Positions 50,717 to 60,224 of a stretch of 64,000 nt of DNA are shown piece by piece; position 1 is the stretch's first letter, and the number at the start of each line of letters is the position of its first letter. The stretch is from an uncultured Eubacteriales bacterium. GTDB lineage: Bacteria; Bacillota; Clostridia; Oscillospirales; Acutalibacteraceae. The stretch is from contig CABUHY010000012.1 of assembly GCA_902491475.1 (NCBI GenBank), positions 1 through 64,000 of the forward strand, written 5' to 3'. A program made the translations under genes and the position numbers. Under the pieces are notes generated by a model that saw only the letters and a program-made list of their open reading frames with translations, was not told the DNA's origin and ran no database searches.

Positions 50717-52594
50717 ATGACTAAGAAGCAGAAAAAAGTATTGATAAGAATTATAGTTTCGGCTATACTTATTATTGCGCTTAAAATACTCGGCAAATTC
50801 GTTACGCTTAACAGCTATCTTGAATTTGCGCTTTATATGGTGCCGTATTTCATTATCGGTTACGATATTCTTAAAAAGGCTCTTATGGGCATTAAGAACA
50901 AGCAGGTGTTTGACGAAAACTTCCTTATGGCGGTCGCAACAGTCGGCGCAATAGCGTTGGGCGACTATACCGAGGGCGTTTCGGTTATGCTTTTCTATCA
51001 GATAGGCGAACTTTTCCAGAGCTATGCTGTCGGAAAGAGCCGCAGAAACATATCGGAGCTTATGGACATTAGACCCGACTATGCGAACATTGAGGAAAAC
51101 GGCGAATTAAAGCAGGTTGACCCCGACGAGGTCGAGATAGGCTCGATAATCGTTGTAACCCCCGGCGAAAAGGTGCCGATAGACGGCGTTGTAACCGAAG
51201 GCGCTTCCTCGCTTAACACAAGTGCACTTACGGGCGAGAGCGTTCCGAGGGAGGTTAAGGCAGGCGACGAAATAGTCAGCGGCTGTATAAACCTTTCGGG
51301 CGTTATAAAGGTTAAAACCACAAAAGAGTTCGGCGAGTCAACGGTTTCAAAGATACTTGACCTTGTTGAAAACGCAACCTCGAAGAAATCACGTTCGGAG
51401 AATTTCATTTCAAAATTCGCACGCTATTATACGCCTACGGTATGCTTCAGCGCACTGGCGCTCGCACTCATACCGCCGATTATAAATCTTATTGCGGGCA
51501 ATGCCGCATCGTTCGGCACTTGGGTTTACAGAGCGCTTACCTTCCTTGTAATAAGCTGCCCGTGCGCCGTTGTAATCAGCGTACCGCTGAGTTTCTTTGC
51601 GGGAATAGGCGGAGCGAGCAACGCAGGCGTACTTGTCAAGGGCTCTAACTATCTTGAGACGCTTTCAAAGACAAAATATGTCCTTTTCGACAAAACGGGC
51701 ACTATGACAAAGGGCGTTTTCGAGGTTGTCGGAGTTCACGATAACACGATAGATAAAGATGAGCTGATAGAGCTTGCGGCTTATGCCGAAAGCTACTCCA
51801 CGCACCCGATAAGCAAGAGCTTACAGGCGGCTTACGGACAGGAAATCGACAAGCAGAGGGTTTCCGATGTCAAGGAAATTTCGGGTCACGGCGTTATCGC
51901 AAAGGTTGACGGTAAAGAGGTTGCCGCAGGCAACGGAAAGCTTATGGATAAGCTCGGAATAAAATATACCGAGTGTAAGGAAGTCGGCACAAAGGTGCAT
52001 ATTGCCGTTGACGGAAAATATGCGGGACATATCCTGATTTCCGATGTCGTAAAGCCCACTTCAAAGCAGGCTATTTCAGAGCTTAAAAAGGCAGGAGTCA
52101 AAAAGACGGTTATGCTCACGGGCGATGCTTCCGATGTTGCAAATCAGGTTGCCGAAGAGCTTGGAATTGACGAGGTTTACAGCGAGTTGCTGCCTGCCGA
52201 CAAGGTCTCAAAGGTTGAAGAGATTTTGTCGAAAAAGGGCGAAAAGGAAAAGCTTGCGTTTGTCGGCGACGGCATAAATGACGCTCCCGTACTTTCGAGA
52301 GCCGATATAGGTATCGCAATGGGCGCTATGGGCTCGGACGCGGCTATCGAGGCGGCGGATATAGTCCTTATGGACGACGACCCGCTTAAAATCGCAAAGG
52401 CTATTAAAATTTCAAGGAAATGCCTTAGAATTGTATATGAAAACATCACATTTGCGCTCGGCGTAAAGCTTGTGTGCCTTGTATTAGGCGCTTTGGGTAT
52501 TGCGAATATGTGGGCGGCAATCTTCGCAGATGTCGGAGTAATGGTAATTGCCGTATTGAACGCAATCCGTGCGCTGATGGTTAAAAAACTGTAA
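50717..52594 (+). CDS. Zn/Cd/Pb-translocating P-type ATPase
   Basis: A 625-residue P1B-type ATPase with about eight membrane helices. It has TGES (near 172), the transmembrane metal motif CPC (SCPCAVV, near 281), phosphorylation site DKTGT (near 325), HP locus STHPIS and GDGINDAP. Lys in the seventh helix (GVKLV) and Asp in the eighth (FADVGV) point to the zinc/cadmium/lead subgroup rather than copper. The HMA domain is encoded separately upstream. GGAGAG precedes the ATG. Confidence 0.93.
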   Translation: MTKKQKKVLIRIIVSAILIIALKILGKFVTLNSYLEFALYMVPYFIIGYDILKKALMGIKNKQVFDENFLMAVATVGAIALGDYTEGVSVMLFYQIGELFQSYAVGKSRRNISELMDIRPDYANIEENGELKQVDPDEVEIGSIIVVTPGEKVPIDGVVTEGASSLNTSALTGESVPREVKAGDEIVSGCINLSGVIKVKTTKEFGESTVSKILDLVENATSKKSRSENFISKFARYYTPTVCFSALALALIPPIINLIAGNAASFGTWVYRALTFLVISCPCAVVISVPLSFFAGIGGASNAGVLVKGSNYLETLSKTKYVLFDKTGTMTKGVFEVVGVHDNTIDKDELIELAAYAESYSTHPISKSLQAAYGQEIDKQRVSDVKEISGHGVIAKVDGKEVAAGNGKLMDKLGIKYTECKEVGTKVHIAVDGKYAGHILISDVVKPTSKQAISELKKAGVKKTVMLTGDASDVANQVAEELGIDEVYSELLPADKVSKVEEILSKKGEKEKLAFVGDGINDAPVLSRADIGIAMGAMGSDAAIEAADIVLMDDDPLKIAKAIKISRKCLRIVYENITFALGVKLVCLVLGALGIANMWAAIFADVGVMVIAVLNAIRALMVKKL

Positions 52595-52612
52595 TTGAAA
52601 GAGGTAAAAACG

Positions 52613-52969
52613 ATGGAGAAAGAATTAGACTGCTGTGAGGTAAACGAGGTTCACGGTTCGGTGCTTAAAAAGGTAATCGACGAGATGCCCGACGAGGTTG
52701 AGCTCTATAATCTCGCAGAGCTGTTCAAGGTGTTCGGCGACTCGACAAGGATACGCATACTTTATGTACTCTTTGAGGCTGAGGTCTGTGTGTGCGACTT
52801 GGCTTCGGCGCTGAATATGAACCAGTCGGCTATCTCGCATCAGTTGAAGATATTAAAGCAGAACAAGCTTGTCAAGGCGCGCCGTGAGGGCAAGTCGGTG
52901 TTCTATTCGCTTGCCGACGAGCATGTCCGCACGATAATCGCTCAGGGACAGGAGCATATCGAGGAATAA
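52613..52969 (+). CDS. ArsR/SmtB-family metal sensor with two metal sites
   Basis: A 118-residue winged-helix repressor. The HTH reads MNQSAISHQLKILK. Cys7, Cys59 and Cys61 match the alpha3N site of CadC (Cd/Pb). Asp102, His104, His115 and Glu118 match the spacing of the alpha5 zinc site of SmtB. It is the last gene of the operon and should bind the palindrome at 50354-50375. ATG 52613 is chosen because AGAGG lies 7 nt upstream. A TTG at 52595 is less likely. Confidence 0.9.
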   Translation: MEKELDCCEVNEVHGSVLKKVIDEMPDEVELYNLAELFKVFGDSTRIRILYVLFEAEVCVCDLASALNMNQSAISHQLKILKQNKLVKARREGKSVFYSLADEHVRTIIAQGQEHIEE

Positions 52970-52982
52970 TAAATCGAGAAAA

Positions 52983-53022
52983 TAAAAGACCGCAGAGGTA
53001 TTAAGCCTTTGCGGTCTTTTGC
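52983..53022. terminator. Bidirectional terminator
   Basis: The stem AAAAGACCGCAGAGG pairs with CCTTTGCGGTCTTTT with one mismatch, between convergent genes. Confidence 0.87.
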
Positions 53023-53040
53023 GTATTCGTGTTACAGGAA

Positions 53041-53598
53041 TTATTTGAGCTTTGCACCGTCGGAAAATGCCTTTCCGACAACCTCGCCGAGAACACGGTA
53101 GGTGTTGTGTACGGGCTCATATGAAATGGGTCTGAACTTGTCGAGGTCGGGTTTGCCGTTTTCATCAAGTATTTTTTCATCAGCGCTGATGTTGACAATT
53201 CTGCCTATGATGTTGCCCTCGCTTGTGGTCTTTACAAACTCACATTCAAGCGCAAGCGGAAGCTCGTTGATAACAGGTGCGTCAACAAATTCACTCTTTA
53301 TTACCGTAAAGCCCGATTTTTTCATTTTGTCGGGTGTGTTGTTGCCCGAAACAATACCAACATAGTCGCTTGCAGCTACATTGTCCGCATCGGCAAAGCT
53401 TACGGTAAATGCACCCTTGCTTTTGATGTTCTTTGTGGTTTTGTGGCTTTCGCTCAGGCACAGCTCAACGAGGTCGGAATCGTAAAGTCCGCCCCAAGCG
53501 GCGTTCATTGCGTCTGCGTTTCCGTTTTCGTCATATGTGCCTATAATGAGGACGGGAAGCGGATAAAACCACGGATTAGCCTTAAAATTCTTTCTCAC
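53041..53598 (-). CDS. Flavin reductase-like FMN-binding protein
   Basis: A 185-residue protein of the flavin reductase-like split-barrel family. It has PLPVLIIGTYDENGNADAMNAAWGG at the N-terminus, TTKNIKSKGAFTVSFAD and LECEFV. In anaerobes such proteins bind FMN and often transfer electrons to oxygen-detoxifying or unknown partners. GTG start with GGAGG 7 nt upstream. It lies 53 bp after the MATE gene on the same strand. Confidence 0.88.
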   Translation of the reverse strand: MRKNFKANPWFYPLPVLIIGTYDENGNADAMNAAWGGLYDSDLVELCLSESHKTTKNIKSKGAFTVSFADADNVAASDYVGIVSGNNTPDKMKKSGFTVIKSEFVDAPVINELPLALECEFVKTTSEGNIIGRIVNISADEKILDENGKPDLDKFRPISYEPVHNTYRVLGEVVGKAFSDGAKLK

Positions 53599-53651
53599 GG
53601 TAATTCCTCCTTGAATTGTTTATGTGTTTATGATAACACCTAAAGTCGGGT

Positions 53652-55004
53652 TTATGTCAACGGTGTTTTGAGTTCTTTTTTCCATTTCTTCAGAACGCCG
53701 AAATAAATTACAATTCCGATACCGCCTGCGATTATTTCGGAAATCGGAAAAGCGCACCAGGTGTAATTCAAGCCGAATTCGGCAAGTATGCGGAATATCG
53801 GGATAAGGCAGAAAACCTGCCTTGTAAGCGACAGTATAAGACTTGTTCCGCCGTAGCCGATAGCCTGGAAGAACACGGGCATCATAAGCGATATTACGGC
53901 GGGCAAAAAACTTGCGCCGATTATCGGAAACGCAACCGAGCCTATACTCATAACCTCTTCGCTTTTTGAGAATATCGACATAAGCCTTTCGGGAAAGAAC
54001 ACGAAGCAGACTATGCCGACTATCATAAACGCCGCCGATATAAGGCAGGAAAAGTTCATAATGTCACGGCATCTGCGATAGCTTTTGTTTGCGTAGTTGT
54101 AGCTTAATACGGGCACGATACAGGTTTGAAGCCCGAACAGCGGAATAAAGAAGAATGACTGCGCCTTGTAGTACAGTCCGAGCACCGTTACCGCAGAGTC
54201 GGAGAAGCCCGCAAGTATCACATTGAGGGCGACTATATAAACCGTGTACAGTAGCTGCATAATTATTGACGGATAGCCGTAGCGGTATATCATTTTTATG
54301 TAATGGGAAAGTTTTTTTACTTCGGGCGGCTTGCAGAAGCCTTTTATTCCCGTGATTATCGCCGCAATAATCTGACCGCACACGGTGGCGTATGCCGCAC
54401 CCGCAACGCCCATTTCGGGCAAAAATCCGACGCCGAATATCAGAAGCGGGTCAAGCACGATGTTTGTCAGAGCACCGATTATCTGCGCCGCCATCGGGAG
54501 CTTCATATTGCCCCGCGCCTGGAGTACCTTTGTCCAGTTGCCCTCCAAAAATGCTCCGATACTGCCTATGCAGACTATATTGCCGTAGGTTACGGCGTCT
54601 GCAACCGCCTCGGGCGACTTTGCCGAGGTCATAACATACGGTTTCATAACAAGAACGGATGTAAGCGCAAAAACAGCCCATGTCACAAAGCCGAGCAGCA
54701 TACCCGTGCCTCCTGCCTCGTCGGCGTCCTTTGACTTGCTCTGTGCGAATTTGCGTGCCATATATGTGTTTACGCCCACTCCCGTGCCGACGGCGAGAGC
54801 AATTATTATAAGTTGAATGGGATATATAACCGACAGCGCCGTAAGAGCCTCGTCGGAATACCTGCCGACGAAGAAGCTGTCAACAATGTTGTAAAGCGCC
54901 TGTATCAGTTGTGCGAGCATAACGGGAGGCGCAGTTCTGAACAATATTTTTGAAATTTTTTCCGTGCCGAAAAAATTTGGGTCGGATAAGCCCTTTCTGC
55001 CCAT
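53652..55004 (-). CDS. MATE family efflux transporter
   Basis: A 450-residue protein with 12 predicted membrane helices. The N-terminal ILFRTAPPVMLAQLIQALYNIVDSFFVG-type first helix and the matching seventh helix (YPSIIMQLLYTVYIVALNVIL) show the two-lobed MATE fold. It exports organic cations or drugs with sodium or protons. AAAGGCGG precedes the ATG. It is divergent from the fucose operon. Confidence 0.93.
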   Translation of the reverse strand: MGRKGLSDPNFFGTEKISKILFRTAPPVMLAQLIQALYNIVDSFFVGRYSDEALTALSVIYPIQLIIIALAVGTGVGVNTYMARKFAQSKSKDADEAGGTGMLLGFVTWAVFALTSVLVMKPYVMTSAKSPEAVADAVTYGNIVCIGSIGAFLEGNWTKVLQARGNMKLPMAAQIIGALTNIVLDPLLIFGVGFLPEMGVAGAAYATVCGQIIAAIITGIKGFCKPPEVKKLSHYIKMIYRYGYPSIIMQLLYTVYIVALNVILAGFSDSAVTVLGLYYKAQSFFFIPLFGLQTCIVPVLSYNYANKSYRRCRDIMNFSCLISAAFMIVGIVCFVFFPERLMSIFSKSEEVMSIGSVAFPIIGASFLPAVISLMMPVFFQAIGYGGTSLILSLTRQVFCLIPIFRILAEFGLNYTWCAFPISEIIAGGIGIVIYFGVLKKWKKELKTPLT

Positions 55005-55076
55005 AATACGCCGCCTTTCGCAGTAAAATACATTAAAATTATAAGAGGTCGGAGTGCCTTTGTCAACAAGCTGTAT

Positions 55077-55154
55077 ATGTGCACAGTGAACATAAAATTA
55101 TAGTTATTGAATATGGTTTTTATTTATGATACAATAAACCTGTAATGTGCACAG
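55077..55154 (+). promoter_or_regulatory. Promoter of the fucose operon with twin candidate operators
   Basis: TTGAAT (55107-55112), 17-bp spacer, TACAAT (55130-55135). The 10-mer ATGTGCACAG, with palindromic core TGTGCACA, occurs at 55077-55086 and again at 55145-55154, one on each side of the promoter. In both cases CAT follows 3-4 nt later. This spacing suggests a repressor that bridges or flanks the promoter. Confidence 0.6.
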
Positions 55155-55180
55155 ACACATACAGGAAAGGAAAAAGCGAA

Positions 55181-55891
55181 ATGGATATTCAAGTTATTAA
55201 AGACCAGATTTGCGATGTCTGCCATAAAATGTGGCAGCTCGGTTGGGTTGCGGCAAACGACGGAAATGTCAGCGCAAAGCTTGACGACGGCACGATTTTG
55301 GCAACGCCCACGGGAATGAGCAAATCTTTTATTACACCCGATAAGCTCATAAGAATCGACTCAAAGGGCAATGTCTTAGAGGCGGCGGAGGGACTTCGTC
55401 CGTCAAGCGAGATTAAAATGCATTTGCGTTGTTATGACAAGAGAGAGGATGTTTTCAGCGTTATTCACGCCCATCCTCCGGGAGCAACGGGTTTTGCCGT
55501 AGCGCACAAGGCTATGGATATGTACAATATGATTGAGGATGTTGCGGCTATCGGCGCAGTTCCGCTTACGCCCTACGGTACGCCGTCCACAACGGAGGTT
55601 CCCGACGCTATTGAGCCCTATCTTGACGAGCACGATGTTATGCTGCTTGAAAACCACGGTGCACTCGCAGTCGGAAGCGATGTAATCACCGCCTTTTACA
55701 GAATGGAAAGCCTTGAGCTTTGGGCGAAGATTACAATAAATGCGGTTATCCTCGGCGGAAGCCATGATATTGACCGTAAGAACATACAGAAGCTCATTGA
55801 TTTAAGAAGCTATTACAGAATTACGGGCAGACACCCCGGCTACAAGGTATTCAACCCCGACGACGAAATGCTTCACAAGCAGGAGGACTGA
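55181..55891 (+). CDS. fucA: Class II aldolase, L-fuculose-phosphate aldolase type
   Basis: A 236-residue zinc-dependent aldolase that splits L-fuculose-1-phosphate into dihydroxyacetone phosphate and L-lactaldehyde. It has NDGNVSAKLDDG, TPTGMSKS, the zinc histidines in IHAHPP and ENHGALAVG. ATG 55181 follows AGGAAAGGA. First gene of the fucose operon. fucU starts 2 bp after its stop. Confidence 0.9.
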   Translation: MDIQVIKDQICDVCHKMWQLGWVAANDGNVSAKLDDGTILATPTGMSKSFITPDKLIRIDSKGNVLEAAEGLRPSSEIKMHLRCYDKREDVFSVIHAHPPGATGFAVAHKAMDMYNMIEDVAAIGAVPLTPYGTPSTTEVPDAIEPYLDEHDVMLLENHGALAVGSDVITAFYRMESLELWAKITINAVILGGSHDIDRKNIQKLIDLRSYYRITGRHPGYKVFNPDDEMLHKQED

Positions 55892-55893
55892 TT

Positions 55894-56334
55894 ATGCTTA
55901 AAGGTATCAACCCGATAATTTCCCCCGAGCTTCTCAAGGCGCTTTGCGAAATGGGCCACGGGGACGAGCTTGTTATTGCAGACGGCAATTTTCCGAGCGA
56001 GAGCATAGGCAAAAACGCCGTTGTTGTCCGTGCGGACGGCCATTCTGCGGCGGATATGCTTGACGCCGTTTTGTCGCTTATCCCGCTTGACACATATACG
56101 GAAAAGCCCGTTGCTTTGATGGAGGTTGTCAAGGGCGACGACACTCCCACGCCGACGATTTGGGCGGAATACGACAAAATTCTTACAAAATACGAGCCCG
56201 AACATCACGACATTGAAATGACGGAACGCTTTGCTTTTTATGAGAGGGCGAAAAAGGCTTATCTTATAATTGCCACGGGCGAGACGGCAATTTACGCCAA
56301 TGTTCTTCTCAAAAAGGGAGTAGTAAAAGCATGA
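55894..56334 (+). CDS. fucU: L-fucose mutarotase (RbsD/FucU family)
   Basis: A 146-residue protein that speeds interconversion of fucose anomers before isomerisation. It has MGHGDELVIADGNFP at the N-terminus and ERFAFYERAKKAYLIIATGE at the C-terminus, both typical of FucU. It is tightly packed in the operon and overlaps the kinase gene by 4 bp. Confidence 0.92.
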   Translation: MLKGINPIISPELLKALCEMGHGDELVIADGNFPSESIGKNAVVVRADGHSAADMLDAVLSLIPLDTYTEKPVALMEVVKGDDTPTPTIWAEYDKILTKYEPEHHDIEMTERFAFYERAKKAYLIIATGETAIYANVLLKKGVVKA

Positions 56335-57737
56335 GCCGTGTATTAGCGTTCGATTTCGGCGCGTCTACGGGCAGGGCGATACTCGGAGAATACGAAAACG
56401 GCAGGCTCACTTACCGTGAAGTACACCGCTTTGACAATGAATTGGTCAGGGAGAACGGAAAGCTCTGTTGGAATTTTCCTTATCTTCTCTCGGAGGTTAA
56501 AAAGGCTGTCGATACGGCGGGAGATGTTGACTCGCTTGCCTTTGACACATGGGGCGTCGATTACGGAATAATCGACAGGGACGGAAAGCTTGTTTCGCTG
56601 CCCGTCTGTTACCGTGATACAAGAACAAGCGGTGCGCCCGAAAGGCTTTTTGAAAAAATTTCCCCCGAGCGTTTGTATGCCCTTACGGGAAATCAGATAA
56701 TGAACATAAACACGCTCTTTCAATTGAGCGTTGAGGAAAACGACGGGGATATGACCCTGTTTATGCCCGACCTGTTTGCATATTCGCTGTGCGGTGTGAA
56801 ATCTGCCGAACAGACAATAGCCTCGACTTCGCAGATGCTTGATTTGGAAAAGGTGTGTTGGCAAAAAGAGGCCTTTGCGCTCACGGGGAAGAACGAAAAA
56901 ATGCTTCCGCCGATTGTGAAAAGCGCAAGCGTTGCAGGGGAATACAAGGGCATAAAGGTTATAAAGGTTGCGGGGCACGATACGCAGTGCGCCGTATGCG
57001 CCATGCCCGAAAAGGACGGCGAAACACCCGCTTTTCTCTCCTGCGGAACATGGTCGCTCATAGGCTGTGAAAACGATTTGCCGATACTTTCCGAAAAGAG
57101 TATGAACGACGAGCTTTCAAACGAGCTCGGCGCAAACGGCAAGATAAATTATCTCAAAAACATAAGCGGTCTTTGGCTTATTCAGGAGATAAGACGCAAT
57201 TTCAGAAAAGACGGCAAGGAGTATTCCTACAACGATATGGAGCAGCTTGCAAGGCGTGAAAAGCCGTTCGATTTCTTTATAGACCCCGACGCTCCCGTGT
57301 TTGCGGCTCCCGAAAATATGCCCGAAAAAATCCGCAGCTTTTGCGAAAAAACAGGTCAGGGCACGCCCGAAACGGACGGTGCGCTTGTCAGGTGCATATA
57401 TGAAAGCCTTGCGATGAAATATCGCTTTGCAATCAGGCAGATTGAGGAGAACACGGGAAAGAAATTCGATGTGCTCCATCTGCTCGGCGGCGGAACAAAG
57501 GACAGCTTCCTGTGCCAGATGACGGCGGACAGCCTCAACATCCCCGTGACGGCAGGACCGACGGAGGCTACGGCACTCGGAAATATTATGCTGCAGCTTA
57601 TAGCCCTCGGCGAGATTGAAAGCGTGAAAGAGGGCAGGCGTATCCTTGCTTCTTCGGAGAGCGTGAAAACATATCTCCCCGAAAATTCGGAGGAATTCGC
57701 CTCGGCATACGAAAAATTTGAAAACATTATAAAATAA
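56331..57737 (+). CDS. FGGY sugar kinase, rhamnulokinase/L-fuculokinase type
   Basis: A 468-residue FGGY carbohydrate kinase. It has AFDFGASTGRAILG at the N-terminus, DTWGVDYGIID, CYRDTRT, SCGTWSLIG and the C-terminal HLLGGGTKDSFLCQMTAD. Sequence style is closest to RhaB, but the operon holds fucose isomerase and fuculose-phosphate aldolase, so the substrate is probably L-fuculose. ATG overlaps fucU. fucI follows after 18 bp. Confidence 0.88.
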   Translation: MSRVLAFDFGASTGRAILGEYENGRLTYREVHRFDNELVRENGKLCWNFPYLLSEVKKAVDTAGDVDSLAFDTWGVDYGIIDRDGKLVSLPVCYRDTRTSGAPERLFEKISPERLYALTGNQIMNINTLFQLSVEENDGDMTLFMPDLFAYSLCGVKSAEQTIASTSQMLDLEKVCWQKEAFALTGKNEKMLPPIVKSASVAGEYKGIKVIKVAGHDTQCAVCAMPEKDGETPAFLSCGTWSLIGCENDLPILSEKSMNDELSNELGANGKINYLKNISGLWLIQEIRRNFRKDGKEYSYNDMEQLARREKPFDFFIDPDAPVFAAPENMPEKIRSFCEKTGQGTPETDGALVRCIYESLAMKYRFAIRQIEENTGKKFDVLHLLGGGTKDSFLCQMTADSLNIPVTAGPTEATALGNIMLQLIALGEIESVKEGRRILASSESVKTYLPENSEEFASAYEKFENIIK

Positions 57738-57755
57738 CATAAAGGAGAAAGTATT

Positions 57756-59540
57756 ATGAAATATCCTAAAATAGGTATTCGTCCCGTTATCGACGGCAGA
57801 TGGGGCGGAGTCCGTGAAAGCCTTGAAAACCAGACTATGGGTATGGCAACTTCGGCGGCAAAGCTTATCGAAGAAAATCTTTGCTATCCCGACGGCACAC
57901 CCGTACAGTGCGTTGTCTGCAACACGACAATCGGCGGCGGTGCAGAGGCGGCGGCTTGCGAGGAACAGTTCTCGGGCGAAAATGTAATCGCAACGCTTAC
58001 GGTTACACCCTGCTGGTGCTACGGTATGGAAACCTACGATATGAACCCGAAAACCATTAAGGCTGTTTGGGGCTTTAACGGAACGGAAAGACCCGGCGCC
58101 GTTTACCTTGCGGCTGTTATGGCGGCTTACGCACAGAACGGTATGCCCGCATTTTCGATTTACGGACACGATGTTCAGGATATGGACGACAGAACAATCC
58201 CTGAGGATGTTGCAGAGAAGATTTTGCGTTTTGCAAAATGTGCGGTATCGGTCGGCTGGATGAAAAACAAGTCCTATGTTAACCTCGGCGGTGTGGCAAT
58301 GGGTATCGCAGGCTCTTATTGCAACGCTTCGTTCTTCAGAGAGTACCTCGGAATACGCCCCGAATGGGTGGATATGACGGAAATCGTCCGCAGAATTACG
58401 CTCGGAATTTACGACCATGACGAGTACGACAAGGCTATCAAATGGGTTAAGGAAAACTGCAAAGAGGGCTTTGATGTAAACGCAGGTAAGGATTTGCCCG
58501 AGATTATAAGAAAATCAAAGGTTGTTGACCCCGATAAGGATTGGGAATTCATTACAAAGATGACCTTGGTTGTTCACGATATTCTATTCGGCAACAAGAA
58601 GCTCGACGAGATGGGCTGGCACGAAGAGGCTCTCGGTAAAAATGCGGTTGCAGGCGGCTTCCAGGGACAGAGAAACTGGACGGACTGGCTCCCTAACGCA
58701 GACTTTACAGAGGCTCTTATGGCTTCGACCTTTAACTGGAACGGTAAGAAAATGCCCACTCCGTTCGCAACCGAAAACGACACCCTCAACGGTGCGTCAA
58801 TGATTTTGGGAACTCTTGTTTCCGACACCGCTCCGTGCTTCCACGATGTCCGTACATACTGGAGCCCCGACGCTTGCGAAAGAGTTACGGGAAAGAGACC
58901 CGACGGCGTTGCAAAGGACGGCTTTATCCATCTTATCAACTCGGGCGCTACCGCTCTTGACGGCTGCGGCGCTTCAAAGAACGAGAACGGCGAGAGCTGT
59001 ATGAAACCGTTCTGGAAGATGACCGACAAGGATATAGACGCTTGCCTTGAGGCGACCGATTGGTGCAGGGCAAACTATGAATATTTCAGAGGCGGCGGAT
59101 TCTCTTCGCACTTCCGTTGTAAGGCTCAGATGCCCGTTACAATGCTTCGTATAAACATTGTTGACGGCATAGGACCTGTTCTCCAGCTTGCCGAGGGCTA
59201 CACGGTTGACCTGCCCGACGAAATTCACAACATAATCGACCAAAGAACCGACAAGACCTGGCCGACAACCTGGTTCGCACCGAAAATCACGGGAGAGGGC
59301 GCATTCAAGGATGTTTACAGTGTAATGGCTAACTGGGGCGCAAACCACGGCGTAACGGTTTACGGTCATGTGGGCGACAAGCTTATCACTCTCGCATCAA
59401 TGCTCAGAATCCCCGTAAATATGCACAATGTCGAAGAGGCAAGAATATTCCGTCCGCATTGCTGGGCGGCGTTCGGCACGGACGACAGACAGGCTGCCGA
59501 TTACAGCGCCTGCAAGACCTACGGAGCACTTTACAAATAA
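57756..59540 (+). CDS. fucI: L-fucose isomerase
   Basis: A 594-residue Mn-dependent ketol isomerase that converts L-fucose to L-fuculose. The start KYPKIGIRPVIDGRWGGVRESLE, the TPCWCYGMETYDMNP block and the AIWGFNGTERPGAVYL-like region match FucI over the full usual length. AAAGGAG precedes the ATG. Last gene of the operon. No fucose transporter, lactaldehyde reductase or regulator gene is adjacent. Confidence 0.96.
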   Translation: MKYPKIGIRPVIDGRWGGVRESLENQTMGMATSAAKLIEENLCYPDGTPVQCVVCNTTIGGGAEAAACEEQFSGENVIATLTVTPCWCYGMETYDMNPKTIKAVWGFNGTERPGAVYLAAVMAAYAQNGMPAFSIYGHDVQDMDDRTIPEDVAEKILRFAKCAVSVGWMKNKSYVNLGGVAMGIAGSYCNASFFREYLGIRPEWVDMTEIVRRITLGIYDHDEYDKAIKWVKENCKEGFDVNAGKDLPEIIRKSKVVDPDKDWEFITKMTLVVHDILFGNKKLDEMGWHEEALGKNAVAGGFQGQRNWTDWLPNADFTEALMASTFNWNGKKMPTPFATENDTLNGASMILGTLVSDTAPCFHDVRTYWSPDACERVTGKRPDGVAKDGFIHLINSGATALDGCGASKNENGESCMKPFWKMTDKDIDACLEATDWCRANYEYFRGGGFSSHFRCKAQMPVTMLRINIVDGIGPVLQLAEGYTVDLPDEIHNIIDQRTDKTWPTTWFAPKITGEGAFKDVYSVMANWGANHGVTVYGHVGDKLITLASMLRIPVNMHNVEEARIFRPHCWAAFGTDDRQAADYSACKTYGALYK

Positions 59541-59552
59541 CAGGCTTATGAC

Positions 59553-59583
59553 GAAAACCGTATCCGCAAGGATACGGTTTTCG
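59553..59583. terminator. Terminator of the fucose operon
   Basis: A perfect 13-bp stem GAAAACCGTATCC/GGATACGGTTTTC with loop GCAA. Confidence 0.88.
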
Positions 59584-59732
59584 GAAATTAAATGAAAGTC
59601 TTGCATAGTGTAAAACGGGAATAAAATGTTAATTTTGTTAAAAAAACAAAGTATAATCAAACTAATTCGCTACACATTTATGTAAAGACACTTTGAATAG
59701 TGTTAAAATAAATATCAAGGAGGTAGATCAAT

Positions 59733-60056
59733 ATGACACACGATCTTAGAGCTATTGGAAGAAGAATTGCAACAGTACGCAGAGAGATGAATTTGTCTCA
59801 GAAGGACCTTGCAGCAAAAATCAATATTTCAAACAACCATTTGTCAAATATTGAGACAGGTAAATCTGCACCCGGTTTTGCGACATTCCTTGACATTTGT
59901 ACTATTCTTAACGCTGATGTTACATACATCATAGGCGGAGACATTTATCCTTCTCCCGATGACGCAACAATCAACAGATTTAAGAGAAAGAGCCCGCAGG
60001 ACAAGCAGACAATCGGCAGAATTATCGACATATTCCCCGATATGCCCGTACTTTAA
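59733..60056 (+). CDS. XRE-family regulator
   Basis: A 107-residue protein. The HTH_3 domain (residues 5-62) has LSQKDLAAKINISNNHLSNIE. A short tail ends QTIGRIIDIFPDMPVL. GGAGG precedes the ATG. TATAAT at 59652-59657 may be its -10 element. It stands alone, and its target is unknown. Confidence 0.85.
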   Translation: MTHDLRAIGRRIATVRREMNLSQKDLAAKINISNNHLSNIETGKSAPGFATFLDICTILNADVTYIIGGDIYPSPDDATINRFKRKSPQDKQTIGRIIDIFPDMPVL

Positions 60057-60098
60057 TCCTAACGGACACACTATCTGTTTTTTGAAACAATAAAACCA

Positions 60099-60139
60099 AA
60101 GCGCATAATTTACTTGGCGGGTAAGTTATGCGCTTTTCG
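60099..60139 (+). terminator. Terminator of the XRE gene
   Basis: The stem AAGCGCATAA/TTATGCGCTT is followed by TTCG and T-rich sequence. Confidence 0.82.
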
Positions 60140-60224
60140 TTTGTCCTTTTGCATTTTGACTCTACCGAGCATAGGTTGAATATATGCCGCAGACGGAATA
60201 GAATATCCTCAAGGAGGAAATGCT

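Noticed and set aside
57117..58418. A 433-codon minus-strand frame
   Set aside because: It is antisense to the fucose kinase and fucI, with no ribosome site and no domain. It is a codon-bias shadow.
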